From M0103 sp040386155 (lineage in GTDB: Bacteria > Bacteroidota > Bacteroidia > Flavobacteriales_D > Crocinitomicaceae): a DNA stretch of 64,000 nucleotides. A program made the translations under genes and the position numbers. Where the stretch lies: assembly GCA_040386155.1 (NCBI GenBank), contig JAZKFZ010000001.1, positions 62,001 to 126,000 on the forward strand, in the 5' to 3' direction. Below, in pieces: positions 35,166 to 43,604 of the stretch (its first letter is position 1; the number at the start of each line of letters is the position of its first letter). The notes beneath the pieces are model-generated. The model was not told the DNA's origin. It saw only the letters and a list, made by a program, of their open reading frames with translations, and made no database searches.

Positions 35166-35764
35166 AAAATCAACTCTTCATTTCGCAACTAATTGGCGAT
35201 GTGCTTTTTCCAATTCTAGGATTTTTACTGTGGGATTGGTCGCTTTATTTTATCCTCATCTTTGTGCTGCTAGATCTACTTTGTGATCTTGTTGTGACGC
35301 ACTTCAAAGCAAATAAAATCGCTCAATTTCAAGGGGCAAAAAGTAAATTTCCTTTCTCTTTGTCGTTGATTGCAATTGCTCTTTTTGCACTTACTTTATC
35401 AACTATTCATTTCCTAGTTTTTACGCATGTACCGGCTATCAACTTTGCCAAGGAATTAGTTGCTTTTTGGAATTATCAAGACATGGGACTTCCTCAGGGG
35501 TATTTATTACTTCCACTTCTTATTCTGATGTCAATACAACAATACCGTCTTGAATTCAGCATGCCGGCTATGTACCGAAAGCAGGTTCAAAAAGAAGTAT
35601 GGAAGAATCATTTTACTTCGTATTGGTTCCTGTTGGCCTTTGCTGGTATTGGCATCGGCTTAGTGACCTTACTACAGGTGAATGAAACAATTTTAGTGTG
35701 CTTTCTATTGCTGGTATTAATCCTCCGCACGGTGTCGACTCGTTTTCTTCAGCCAGCGCGGTAA
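35162..35764 (+). CDS. integral membrane hypothetical protein
   Basis: 200 residues with about six hydrophobic helices and a conserved-looking LWDWSLYFILIFVLLDLLCDLVVTH opening half of which is membrane. Family not recognised. It starts in the stop codon of the TPR lipoprotein gene (ATGA) and its 3' end overlaps the convergent flippase-like gene by 48 bases. Confidence 0.75.
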   Translation: MKNQLFISQLIGDVLFPILGFLLWDWSLYFILIFVLLDLLCDLVVTHFKANKIAQFQGAKSKFPFSLSLIAIALFALTLSTIHFLVFTHVPAINFAKELVAFWNYQDMGLPQGYLLLPLLILMSIQQYRLEFSMPAMYRKQVQKEVWKNHFTSYWFLLAFAGIGIGLVTLLQVNETILVCFLLLVLILRTVSTRFLQPAR

Positions 35765-36904
35765 AATAATTGCCCCAATAAATAAGTACGGAAAATAGGA
35801 AATCAATCGCCACAAGATTGCCATTGCCGCCAGCAGTATCGCAGAGCTAGAAACATCACTTAACAACTCACCAAAAGCATATTCTGCAACGCCGCTTCCA
35901 CCAGGAGTTGGGCTGATGTGCATGAACAACCACAGCACAAATTGTTTTGCTAAAATAATGGCGTGTTGGGCAAGACCAAGTGATAAAAATGCGGCTAAAA
36001 TGGCATTGATCACCAAATAGCGACAAGTCCAACTGGCCACTGTGGCGAAAAACGCCTTTAACCAAAATGACATCGGTTCCTTTCTAAATTCAAGTGAGGC
36101 AGTCGCAATATCATCTGCTGTTTGCAGCGCGCGCTCTTTTCTTCGACGTAAAACAGGGAGACGAAATAACACGGAAAAGAACTGTTTCGCAAGATGAGGA
36201 AAAATAAAAATGGAGAGAAACAGAAAGGTACAAAGCAACAAAATCACGCAATATCCCGTCCAAAAAATCCATTGCACTGCCATTTCTTTAGTAGTGTCAG
36301 AAGGAAACAGTTCGGCCGATCCTGCGAGTAACAGAATGATCGGAATCATAACAATATAGAAAAGATTGTCTAAAAATGCAGTGATGATAACGATAGCGGT
36401 AGATCTTCCGAGCGTTATGTTTTCACGATTTAAAATAAACATTGCTACGGCAACCCCTCCTACCACTCCAGGCATCAATGCGCTTGCAAATTCCCAAATC
36501 ATAATTAAACGGAAAGCATTTTTCCATTTCAATTGATTCTTTGTTAAAATACGAATACGGATGATGTAAAAAAGATCTCGACCAACCATAAATACAAGCG
36601 CCAATGCAATAAATCCAAAAGCTTTCAGCGACCAATCTATAGATCGAAGTGTGCCACCTAGCGTTTCCTTGGTATAATTTCCATGCTTGTTTGGGTAAAA
36701 TTCTGCTTCGAGCTGGGTGTCTACTTTTCCATTATTGTTCAAATCGTGCCAAGAAAAATTGCCTTTTCCTTCACCGGTAGGAACAAAACTTGTGGTGGAA
36801 ACGCTTCGGTACAAGAGCAAACACATCACTGTTAAACCAATTCCCACAGCAAGCCAAATACGCCATGTCTGAAAGGTACTTTCAATAACAGTGTTTTGTT
36901 TCAT
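35717..36904 (-). CDS. lysylphosphatidylglycerol synthase TM-like (UPF0104) membrane protein
   Basis: 395 residues from the ATG at 36904 (MKQNTVIEST); the frame opens earlier at 36940 but that overlaps the upstream stop. Seven to eight transmembrane helices, with MPGVVGGVAVAMFIL and a conserved SPTPGGSGVAEYAFGEL near the C-terminus, the signature of the UPF0104/LPG-synthase membrane region without the soluble transferase domain. An inserted extracytoplasmic loop near residues 35–75 contains FSWHDLNNNGKVDTQ, an EF-hand-like calcium motif. Function unproven; flippase-like activity is suggested for the fold. Confidence 0.88.
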   Translation of the reverse strand: MKQNTVIESTFQTWRIWLAVGIGLTVMCLLLYRSVSTTSFVPTGEGKGNFSWHDLNNNGKVDTQLEAEFYPNKHGNYTKETLGGTLRSIDWSLKAFGFIALALVFMVGRDLFYIIRIRILTKNQLKWKNAFRLIMIWEFASALMPGVVGGVAVAMFILNRENITLGRSTAIVIITAFLDNLFYIVMIPIILLLAGSAELFPSDTTKEMAVQWIFWTGYCVILLLCTFLFLSIFIFPHLAKQFFSVLFRLPVLRRRKERALQTADDIATASLEFRKEPMSFWLKAFFATVASWTCRYLVINAILAAFLSLGLAQHAIILAKQFVLWLFMHISPTPGGSGVAEYAFGELLSDVSSSAILLAAMAILWRLISYFPYLFIGAIILPRWLKKTSRHRAED

Positions 36905-36906
36905 CT

Positions 36907-38445
36907 TTAATCGATACTTAGTTGTATCTCTGTTTCCCAATTTGCCCTCACCGTTGGACCAACAAACTCATGGATGATCTCTGGCTGAACAAAATGTGCA
37001 TCATCACCAACATCCCATTTACCATTTCGGTTCACGTCTTCCACTACTTTAAATGTATAATTTCCTGGCTCCAATTCGGGAATGATAATCGTATGCTCTT
37101 CTGGAATTGTTACCACACGATCTAAAGTTCCTTGCTGATAAACAAACAACAAAAGCGGTTCATTTGACTCCCAAGTATTCACTTTTATCGACCCTAAATC
37201 TCGATCTGATTTCAAATCAATACTCAGCGTTGAAGCCATACTAGATTTCACATGTGTGCTTGAAAAAGCTCCATCTTGAAAAATAACATCAATCTTTGAG
37301 TGTGATTTTCGATCCAGTTCAAGCACAATTCGATTGGCGAAAAACGACGCTTCTTTCACTTCAAGCGTATCTTTAGTATTGGCATCAACCACTACAATTT
37401 TCGCAATATTTAAGCTTAAAATGCGGTCATTGACCTCAAATTCAATTTTTTCACTTGGTCGAATTGCTCTTTTGATCGTTGGCTTTAGGTTTAATTTTGT
37501 TTGATGATCTCTCTTCGACACCGTCATTCGAAGCGTATCTGAACGATCATCTTTTGATGCTACTACTTCCAATAATGAAATTGAATCAGAGGGTAAAAAC
37601 AGCAACACACTATCCTCATTCAAACGATAAATTTGCTCGTCTTCTAGTACTTTATTTCCCATAGAAAGTTGCACATCACTTAAGCCAATTTTAGCAATAC
37701 TGATCATTCCCGGAGCTTGTAATTTGAAAGTCGATATTTTTTGGTTCTGAGGTTTAAACATTCGCACAGGAAAACTGTCAACAGCAGAATCGTATAAATC
37801 TATTTTCTCGGCGTTAAAACCTCTTATTTCATTTTCGCTAATTGCAAGATTTTTGTCAAGGTCTGCAAATGCTCGCAAGAAATAAGTCCCTGGCTTCATG
37901 TTTTGTATGGTGGTCCTTCCGCTAAAATCTGTTTGTGCAAAATATTTTGCTTTCGTGCTAATTGAATCCTCATATAACGCCACCAAAATTTTTGACAAGG
38001 GTTTTCCTGACCACGCATCTGCAGTCGTTACCGAATAAGAAATAGAATCAATGATTTCGCCTGTTGAAAAAACATAGGTCATAAGTGAATCGTTTCCCTC
38101 GTGCGTATCCTTCACTGCACCATTCATGTACAAAGTGTAAGTAGTGTTGGGCTGTAAACTTTCATTCCACGAAACCGTAACTGTTTTTTTATAGAGTTCT
38201 ACCGTTGGCTTTACATCGCCTGGAATGAAATACACATTTTGCTGAGGATTCTCCAGTTTTATGTATTCATCAAACTCAAATTGAATAGAATTTCCTGAAA
38301 ATTGAGTGGTTTTCGAAGGTGGAGAAATTTTCTTTGGTGCTGGCGCGAACTCATCCTTGGATCCACCTGTCAATGTTCCAACCTGCGCACAAGCACACAA
38401 CAAAAGGACAAGCCCTAAGAAAAACAGTTGGAGATAACGAGACAT
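36907..38445 (-). CDS. Ig-like (Big_5) domain lipoprotein
   Basis: 512 residues; lipobox CACA with Cys at about 20, followed by GTLTGGSKDEFAPAPKKISPP. The first 130 residues form a SbsA/Big_5 Ig-like domain (IQFEFDEYIKLENPQ … LQPNTTYTLYMNGAVKD). Carboxypeptidase-regulatory-like segments follow (GKPLSKILVALYEDS; PGTYFLRAFADLDKN), ending with DVNRNGKWDVGDD. This is a common Bacteroidota surface lipoprotein type of unknown function. It overlaps the upstream msrC by 31 bases and precedes the UPF0104 gene by two. Confidence 0.88.
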   Translation of the reverse strand: MSRYLQLFFLGLVLLLCACAQVGTLTGGSKDEFAPAPKKISPPSKTTQFSGNSIQFEFDEYIKLENPQQNVYFIPGDVKPTVELYKKTVTVSWNESLQPNTTYTLYMNGAVKDTHEGNDSLMTYVFSTGEIIDSISYSVTTADAWSGKPLSKILVALYEDSISTKAKYFAQTDFSGRTTIQNMKPGTYFLRAFADLDKNLAISENEIRGFNAEKIDLYDSAVDSFPVRMFKPQNQKISTFKLQAPGMISIAKIGLSDVQLSMGNKVLEDEQIYRLNEDSVLLFLPSDSISLLEVVASKDDRSDTLRMTVSKRDHQTKLNLKPTIKRAIRPSEKIEFEVNDRILSLNIAKIVVVDANTKDTLEVKEASFFANRIVLELDRKSHSKIDVIFQDGAFSSTHVKSSMASTLSIDLKSDRDLGSIKVNTWESNEPLLLFVYQQGTLDRVVTIPEEHTIIIPELEPGNYTFKVVEDVNRNGKWDVGDDAHFVQPEIIHEFVGPTVRANWETEIQLSID

Positions 38446-38897
38446 AGTTCGGTTAAATAAGTTTCATCGACCGAATCAAAATCATTTAATTCATCACTAT
38501 CGACATCAAGCACTGCCACCACCTCATCATTGAGAAAGACGGGAATTACAATCTCACTTTTTGACAACGAACTACAAGCAATATGACCTGGGAATTGTTC
38601 AACATCGGGCACTAAAATGCTTTTACGCTGTTGCCAAGCTGCACCACAAACTCCTCTTCCGAAGGCGATCCTTGTACAGGCAATTGAACCTTGAAAAGGT
38701 CCAAGTACCAATTCTTTACCATCAACAAGGTAAAAGCCGACCCAAAAGAAATTAAATGTTTGCTTTAAGGCTGCGGATACATTAGCAAGATTGGCAACAA
38801 GATTCGTCTCCCCTTCCACTAGTGCTTTTACTTGTTGCACAAGAAGTTGATACTTTTCCTCTTTTGTTCCGATCGAAATAGATAATTCTTCTGCCAT
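38415..38897 (-). CDS. msrC: free methionine-(R)-sulfoxide reductase (GAF domain)
   Basis: 160 residues from the ATG at 38897 (MAEELSI); the frame extends to 39029 but that part is AT-rich non-protein-like and crosses the divergent gene. The fRMsr signature is complete: GPFQGSIACTRI, GRGVCGAAW and FPGHIACSS hold the three catalytic cysteines, then SEIVIPVF and AVLDVDSD. It reduces free Met-R-sulfoxide in the cytoplasm. It may be co-transcribed with the Big_5 lipoprotein, which starts within its 3' end. Confidence 0.93.
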   Translation of the reverse strand: MAEELSISIGTKEEKYQLLVQQVKALVEGETNLVANLANVSAALKQTFNFFWVGFYLVDGKELVLGPFQGSIACTRIAFGRGVCGAAWQQRKSILVPDVEQFPGHIACSSLSKSEIVIPVFLNDEVVAVLDVDSDELNDFDSVDETYLTELCLVISNCFS

Positions 38898-38971
38898 TGC
38901 TACTACAAAATTGCTGTTTTTGATTTGATTAAACAATTTTTTAACTATCTTCAAGTAACAATTTACTGAAA

Positions 38972-39688
38972 ATGCTCGAAAAATTACAATTAGACAAAAT
39001 ATTATTCCTCGACATAGAAACAGTTCCACAGGAATATGATTTCAAAAAGCTCGACGAAAAAACAAAAGATCTGTTTGAAGCGAAAACCAGGTTTATGCAA
39101 AATACTGAAAAAAGCTTTGAGACCCTCTACGGAGAAAGAGGTGGGATTTATGCAGAGTTTGGCAAGATCATTTGTATCTCTGTGGGTTTTATTCATGAGA
39201 CAAGAACTGGTAAAGAAATAAGGTTAAAATCATTTTATCACGACGATGAAGAAACAGTTTTAAATCAGTTCAAGTCGCTACTGGATGAAAAACTAGGTAG
39301 AGATTTTATTCTTTGTGGACACAATGCAAAAGAGTTTGATTTTCCTTACATCTGTCGAAGAATGTTGGTGAATGGCATCAAAATTCCGAAATTACTCGAC
39401 ATCATGGGGAAAAAACCGTGGGAAGTAAGTTTGCTCGACACCATGGAGCTATGGAAATTTGGTGATTATAAAGCCTATACTTCATTGGCATTGTTGTGTC
39501 ACATCTTTAATATCCCAACGCCAAAAGACGATATCTCCGGAGCTGATGTAGCGATGGTGTATTACGAACAAAACGACTTGGAGCGCATTAAAGTGTATTG
39601 TGAGAAAGACGTTATTGCATTAATTCAATTATTCCTACGCATGCGTGGTGATGCGCTTGTGCCGGTAGCAGAAATTAAAATGAGCTAA
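38972..39688 (+). CDS. predicted 3'-5' exonuclease, PolB-like (DNA_pol_B_exo2)
   Basis: 238 residues of the stand-alone DnaQ-like fold found in Bacteroidota. Exo I is ILFLDIETVPQ (Asp and Glu), Exo II is ILCGHNAKEFDFPYICRR, and the Exo III region is YCEKDVIALIQLFLR with the conserved Asp. Likely DNA proofreading or repair nuclease without an attached polymerase. It is divergent from msrC with 74 bases between starts, and ends at a shared bidirectional terminator. Confidence 0.9.
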   Translation: MLEKLQLDKILFLDIETVPQEYDFKKLDEKTKDLFEAKTRFMQNTEKSFETLYGERGGIYAEFGKIICISVGFIHETRTGKEIRLKSFYHDDEETVLNQFKSLLDEKLGRDFILCGHNAKEFDFPYICRRMLVNGIKIPKLLDIMGKKPWEVSLLDTMELWKFGDYKAYTSLALLCHIFNIPTPKDDISGADVAMVYYEQNDLERIKVYCEKDVIALIQLFLRMRGDALVPVAEIKMS

Positions 39689-39694
39689 AAACAA

Positions 39695-39721
39695 AAAGCG
39701 CCCTATAATTTAGAGCGCTTT
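39695..39721. terminator. bidirectional terminator between exonuclease and small lipoproteins
   Basis: A 7-bp outer stem AAAGCGC/GCGCTTT (39695–39701, 39715–39721) plus an inner CTA/TAG stem across one C·A mismatch. A T tract follows on the minus strand and a weaker one on the plus strand. Confidence 0.75.
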
Positions 39722-39742
39722 AGTATTTTCAGAAAGTAATAA

Positions 39743-40117
39743 TTAGTTAACGTACACTGTTTCTTCAGTAGTAGTTTCTTCTTCTACTTTAACAATTCCT
39801 GTTCCATCTTGTGTCAATGTCCACGCGTGAATATCTAACACCGCAACACCTGCTTGACCTAATTGATACACTTCATTGAAGTTAAAAACAGCCACTCCAG
39901 CAGAGTTAGTTGTTGTTGTATCATAAACAGTTACTACCTGTCCTTGATATTCAGGTCCAGATGGCGTACCATATAAAACAACGGTTGCACCCTCAACAAC
40001 AGCATTTGCATCATCTTTAATTGTGATTTTTGCGATAGTATCTTTTTTCTTTCTACATCCAGAAAATGAAGCAACTCCAACAAGTGCTACTAAACTGATA
40101 AAAAACAACTTATTCAT
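39743..40117 (-). CDS. small lipoprotein, tandem copy 1
   Basis: 124 residues; lipobox FSGC with Cys 21 then RKKK. The mature part is a single prealbumin-like/Ig-like domain (IAKITIKDDANAVVEGATVVLYG, NSAGVAVFNF) ending KVEEETTTEETVYVN. By eye about four of five residues match the next gene. Not assigned to a named family. Last of three tandem relatives. Confidence 0.8.
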   Translation of the reverse strand: MNKLFFISLVALVGVASFSGCRKKKDTIAKITIKDDANAVVEGATVVLYGTPSGPEYQGQVVTVYDTTTTNSAGVAVFNFNEVYQLGQAGVAVLDIHAWTLTQDGTGIVKVEEETTTEETVYVN

Positions 40118-40135
40118 AGTTTCAATTTTATTAAA

Positions 40136-40495
40136 TTAATTAACGTATACTGTTTCTTCGGTAGTCGTCTCTTCCTCTACTTTGATAATACCAGTTCCGT
40201 TTTGTGTTTGAGTAAAAGCGTGTATGTCTAAAACAGCTACACCCGCTTGCCCAAGTTGATAAACATCATCATAATTAAATACCGCTACACCTGATGAATT
40301 CGTGGTGGTTGTATCATAAACAGTAACCATTCCGTCACTTCCATCACCATACAAAACCACAGTTGCACCTTCAACAACGGCATTTGCAGGGTCTTTTACA
40401 GTCACTTTTGCCACGGTAGCCTTCTTTTTTCTGCATCCAGAAAACGAAGTAACACTCACTAAAGCAATAATTCCTATAAAAAACAATTTATTCAT
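40136..40495 (-). CDS. small lipoprotein, tandem copy 2
   Basis: 119 residues, nearly a twin of copy 1: same lipobox (FSGCRKKK), same ANAVVEGATVVLYG core and the same C-terminal 13 residues; it lacks a few residues in the loop after VVLYG. 18 bases separate it from copy 1. Function unknown. Confidence 0.8.
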   Translation of the reverse strand: MNKLFFIGIIALVSVTSFSGCRKKKATVAKVTVKDPANAVVEGATVVLYGDGSDGMVTVYDTTTTNSSGVAVFNYDDVYQLGQAGVAVLDIHAFTQTQNGTGIIKVEEETTTEETVYVN

Positions 40496-40501
40496 AGATC
40501 C

Positions 40502-40879
40502 TTAATTTGGTAAAACAACTGTTTCAACAGATGTAATGTGTTCACGGGAACGAACATATCCTGTTTGTTCCTTATTTTCTTTCTTCACAATAATATCAAA
40601 GTAACCTACTGTTTCAGCAGAAATATCATAAAAGGGTGTCATATCAAACGCTACAAATCCCGATTGATTTGTTAATAGCGTGTCTACATACTCCATTGTA
40701 GATGGATTAGAACCTGGATCACCAATAATAATCACTTTAGCGCCTTGTTGTAATTCATTACTTGAAGAACGGACAAAGATTTTTAACACAGAAGGATCTT
40801 TACTTTTGCACCCAGAAAAGCCCAATGCCACTCCAATAGCTAATGCTACACCAAAATAAGTACGCCCAAGTTTTTTCAT
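40502..40879 (-). CDS. small lipoprotein, diverged tandem copy 3
   Basis: 125 residues; lipobox FSGC with Cys at about 24 then KSKDPSVLKIFVRSSSNELQQGAKVIIIG and LTNQSGFVAFDM. It shares the domain layout of copies 1 and 2 but little direct identity. First gene of the set, behind a perfect -7 box. Confidence 0.78.
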   Translation of the reverse strand: MKKLGRTYFGVALAIGVALGFSGCKSKDPSVLKIFVRSSSNELQQGAKVIIIGDPGSNPSTMEYVDTLLTNQSGFVAFDMTPFYDISAETVGYFDIIVKKENKEQTGYVRSREHITSVETVVLPN

Positions 40880-40896
40880 TCGGATAATTTTTTAGC

Positions 40897-40904
40897 CAAA
40901 TGTA
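40897..40904 (-). promoter_or_regulatory. -7 promoter element for the three-lipoprotein operon
   Basis: TACATTTG on the minus strand, 17 bases before the ATG at 40879. Perfect TAnnTTTG; -33 element not clear. Confidence 0.55.
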
Positions 40905-40928
40905 CAATTATTTGTCAAAATTCGAAAA

Positions 40929-40957
40929 TTTGAATCCATCAATATTTCTTAACTTCG
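40929..40957 (+). promoter_or_regulatory. putative promoter of the pheS operon
   Basis: TTTG (40929–40932) and TAACTTCG (40950–40957, one mismatch) are 17 bases apart. The implied leader of about 75 bases before pheS contains a 6-bp hairpin CCTTAA/TTAAGG (40981–40998) without a T run. Confidence 0.4.
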
Positions 40958-41036
40958 TACTTTAATTGCACAAACTGAATCCTTAAACAATCTTAAGGAC
41001 GAAAAAGTTACAGTTTGGGTTGGCTTTTTAAGGAAA

Positions 41037-42059
41037 ATGAAAGAATTAATTCAAAATATTGCCAGAGAAATTGATCAGTATGAACTAAGGGACGCTGTGT
41101 CTCTAGAACAATTTCGTATTCAGTTTCTTGGCACAAAGAGTAAAATCAAAGATTTATTCATTGAACTAAAATCGGTTCCGAATGAAGAAAAGAGAGAAGT
41201 TGGTCAAATGATGAACGAACTTCGAGGAAAAGCGGAGGAGCGATTTAATACCTTCAAAACCTCCTTGGAAAACAAAAGCACCGAGGAAAACAAAATTGAT
41301 ACTACTCGGCCAGGGGATGATTTTTCCACTGGCACACGTCACCCATTATCACTTGTTCGCAAAGAAATCATTGATATTTTTGCTCGAATCGGCTATTCTG
41401 TTTCGGAAGGACCAGAAATTGAAGACGATTGGCATAATTTCTCAGCATTAAATTTCGCGCCAGAGCATCCTGCTCGTGATATGCAAGATACTTTTTTCGT
41501 GGAGAAAGGAGAAAAAGAAATGGCACTTCGTACGCACACAAGTTCTGTACAAGTTCGAGTAATGGAAAATTCTACACCGCCCATTCGTACTATTTCACCG
41601 GGAAGAGTTTATCGCAACGAAGCCATTTCTGCGCGAGCACACTGCTTTTTTCATCAGGTAGAAGGTTTATATATCGATAAGGATGTTTCTTTTGCTGATT
41701 TAAAACAGACACTGCTCTACTTTGCGAAAGAAATGTTTGGTGACAGTGCACAAATTCGCCTTCGTCCGTCTTTTTTTCCCTTCACAGAACCAAGTGCAGA
41801 GGTAGATGTTTCTTGTAGCATTTGTAACGCAAAGGGCTGTAACGTTTGCAAGTACTCCGGTTGGCTAGAAATTTTAGGCTGTGGAATGGTAGATCCAAAT
41901 GTACTTGAAGCGGCTGGAATCGATTCAAAAGTATACACTGGATTTGCATTTGGAATGGGAATTGAAAGAATTACCCAGTTGAAATACAAAGTGAACGATT
42001 TGCGTTTGTATTCAGAAAATGATATTCGATTCTTAAATCAATTTAAAGGAGGTTTTTAA
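41037..42059 (+). CDS. pheS: phenylalanine–tRNA ligase alpha subunit
   Basis: 340 residues. N-terminal coiled-coil tRNA-binding part, class II motif 1 region after HPLSLVRKEI, motif 2 with RVYRNEAISARAHCFFHQVEG, and motif 3 GFAFGMGIERITQLKY. Cysteines in SCSICNAKGCNVCK form the usual zinc-like insert. It charges tRNA-Phe with the beta subunit, whose gene is not in the window. A purine-rich AAGGAAA precedes the ATG, rare in this phylum. Its stop overlaps the ytxJ start (TAATG). Confidence 0.97.
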   Translation: MKELIQNIAREIDQYELRDAVSLEQFRIQFLGTKSKIKDLFIELKSVPNEEKREVGQMMNELRGKAEERFNTFKTSLENKSTEENKIDTTRPGDDFSTGTRHPLSLVRKEIIDIFARIGYSVSEGPEIEDDWHNFSALNFAPEHPARDMQDTFFVEKGEKEMALRTHTSSVQVRVMENSTPPIRTISPGRVYRNEAISARAHCFFHQVEGLYIDKDVSFADLKQTLLYFAKEMFGDSAQIRLRPSFFPFTEPSAEVDVSCSICNAKGCNVCKYSGWLEILGCGMVDPNVLEAAGIDSKVYTGFAFGMGIERITQLKYKVNDLRLYSENDIRFLNQFKGGF

Positions 42060-42421
42060 TGGGCTGGTTTTCGCAAGAAAAAAAAGAACTCGAATGGGAA
42101 CAACTGACCGAATTATCACAATTTGAAGATGCTTTTTTAGGTGCAACACCTACTATCGTTTTTAAACACAGCACACGTTGCAGTATTTCAAACATGGCCT
42201 TGAAACGCTTTGAAAGTAATTGGGAAAACCATCAAACTGTTCAGTTAATGATGCTCGATTTGCTTAATTTCAGAGCAATTTCAAATGAAATAGCAACAAT
42301 AACGGGCGTTGAACATCAGTCGCCACAATTGTTGCTTGTTCACCACGGCAAAGTACACTACCACCAATCGCACAATGGAATTGACATAGCAGCGATTAAA
42401 GCAATTTTGAAAAATCATTAA
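42059..42421 (+). CDS. ytxJ: YtxJ-type monothiol bacilliredoxin
   Basis: 120 residues, thioredoxin-like, with the single active cysteine in FKHSTRCSISNMAL and the cis-Pro region HQSPQLLLV. YtxJ-family proteins are found with bacillithiol, the low-molecular-weight thiol of many Bacteroidota and Firmicutes, and probably remove bacillithiol from proteins. It is translationally coupled to pheS. Confidence 0.92.
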   Translation: MGWFSQEKKELEWEQLTELSQFEDAFLGATPTIVFKHSTRCSISNMALKRFESNWENHQTVQLMMLDLLNFRAISNEIATITGVEHQSPQLLLVHHGKVHYHQSHNGIDIAAIKAILKNH

Positions 42422-42422
42422 G

Positions 42423-43493
42423 ATGAAAAAATACATTATCATCGGACTTCTTCTTTTGACTGTTGCAGCAATGGTCTTTGGTCCGATGCTTTCAAACAGC
42501 AATGCGGGCTCAACTGCCGAAGATTTAATTCCTGCCGAATTTACTTTTAAAGAAAACTTGGCCACTTCTTGGAACAAAATAGTGCCAATTGAGATTAAAA
42601 TCAATGATAAAACAATTGAAAAATTAGAATTGGTGTATAACGATAGTGTTTTCCAAACGTGGAGTAAACCGCAAGGGAAAATTCAATATCAATTCAACGC
42701 AGGTTTTTATGGTTTGGGCACAAGAACATTAGAGCTTCGAAGCACTACAAAAGATGGTGAAGAGTTTATCGATAATCGATTTGTACGTGTACTTTCAGAT
42801 GTGCCTGCCGAAGTGCTAAGTGCAAAAATTGCTGCTGAATTTCCACACAAGCCTACAAGTTTCACCCAAGGACTAGAATTTAATGACGGCGTATTATTTG
42901 AGAGTACAGGTCAAAAAGGGACAAGTATTGTAGCGCACGTTGAATTAAACTCCGGTAGTATCAAAAAAGAAATTGGCTTAGATGGAAATTACTTTGGTGA
43001 AGGAATTACCGTGCTAGGAGATAAGGTTTACCAATTGACGTGGCAGGAGCAAAAGTGCTTTTTCTATGATAAAAAATCATTGCAACTTCTTGGCGATTTC
43101 AACTATACGGGAGAAGGCTGGGGATTGTGTAATGATGGCAAAAACTTAATTATGTCGGATGGTACAGAACGATTGACGATACGCGATCCAAAGACCTTTC
43201 AAATCATCAAAACGATTGAAGTCTATGACCAAAAAGGGCCGATCACAAAGTTGAACGAGCTCGAGTTTATCGATGGAAAAATTTATGCTAACGTGTGGAT
43301 GACCAATTCAGTTATTGTTATTCAACCAGAAAACGGTAAAGTACTTTCCATCATTGATTGTTCGGCATTAGTTGCAAAAGGTAGAGGTGCTGGTGGCGAT
43401 GTCTTAAATGGAATTGCGCACAACAAAGGGAAAATTTATATGACTGGTAAAAATTGGTCAAAACTTTTTGAAGTAAAAGTAGAAAAACTATAA
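42423..43493 (+). CDS. glutaminyl-peptide cyclotransferase (beta-propeller type)
   Basis: 356 residues; one N-terminal signal or anchor helix (about 5–22), a linker domain of about 110 residues, then the plant-type QC propeller: FPHKPTSFTQGLEF, FGEGITVLGDKVYQLTWQE, EGWGLCNDG, SDGT, LNELEFIDGKIYANVW and DVLNGIAH. It would convert N-terminal Gln of exported proteins to pyroglutamate in the periplasm. Many exported proteins here have Gln right after the signal cleavage site. One base separates it from ytxJ. Confidence 0.9.
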   Translation: MKKYIIIGLLLLTVAAMVFGPMLSNSNAGSTAEDLIPAEFTFKENLATSWNKIVPIEIKINDKTIEKLELVYNDSVFQTWSKPQGKIQYQFNAGFYGLGTRTLELRSTTKDGEEFIDNRFVRVLSDVPAEVLSAKIAAEFPHKPTSFTQGLEFNDGVLFESTGQKGTSIVAHVELNSGSIKKEIGLDGNYFGEGITVLGDKVYQLTWQEQKCFFYDKKSLQLLGDFNYTGEGWGLCNDGKNLIMSDGTERLTIRDPKTFQIIKTIEVYDQKGPITKLNELEFIDGKIYANVWMTNSVIVIQPENGKVLSIIDCSALVAKGRGAGGDVLNGIAHNKGKIYMTGKNWSKLFEVKVEKL

Positions 43494-43533
43494 ATTGGTC
43501 TTTTTCAACAATTTAAACTATAACATATTTTTA

Positions 43534-43565
43534 TTTGTGCCCTAGCTATTTTTATCATAAATTTG
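43534..43565 (+). promoter_or_regulatory. Bacteroidota-type promoter upstream of the 43605 gene
   Basis: TTTG (43534–43537), 20 bases, then TAAATTTG (43558–43565): both elements match consensus with ideal spacing. The best promoter in the window. Confidence 0.7.
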
Positions 43566-43604
43566 CGTTCAACAAAAGAACTTTTCACTAAATCACAGGG
43601 TTGA

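Noticed and set aside
40981..40998. CCTTAA/TTAAGG hairpin before pheS as a terminator
   Set aside because: Short, weak and with no T run after it.
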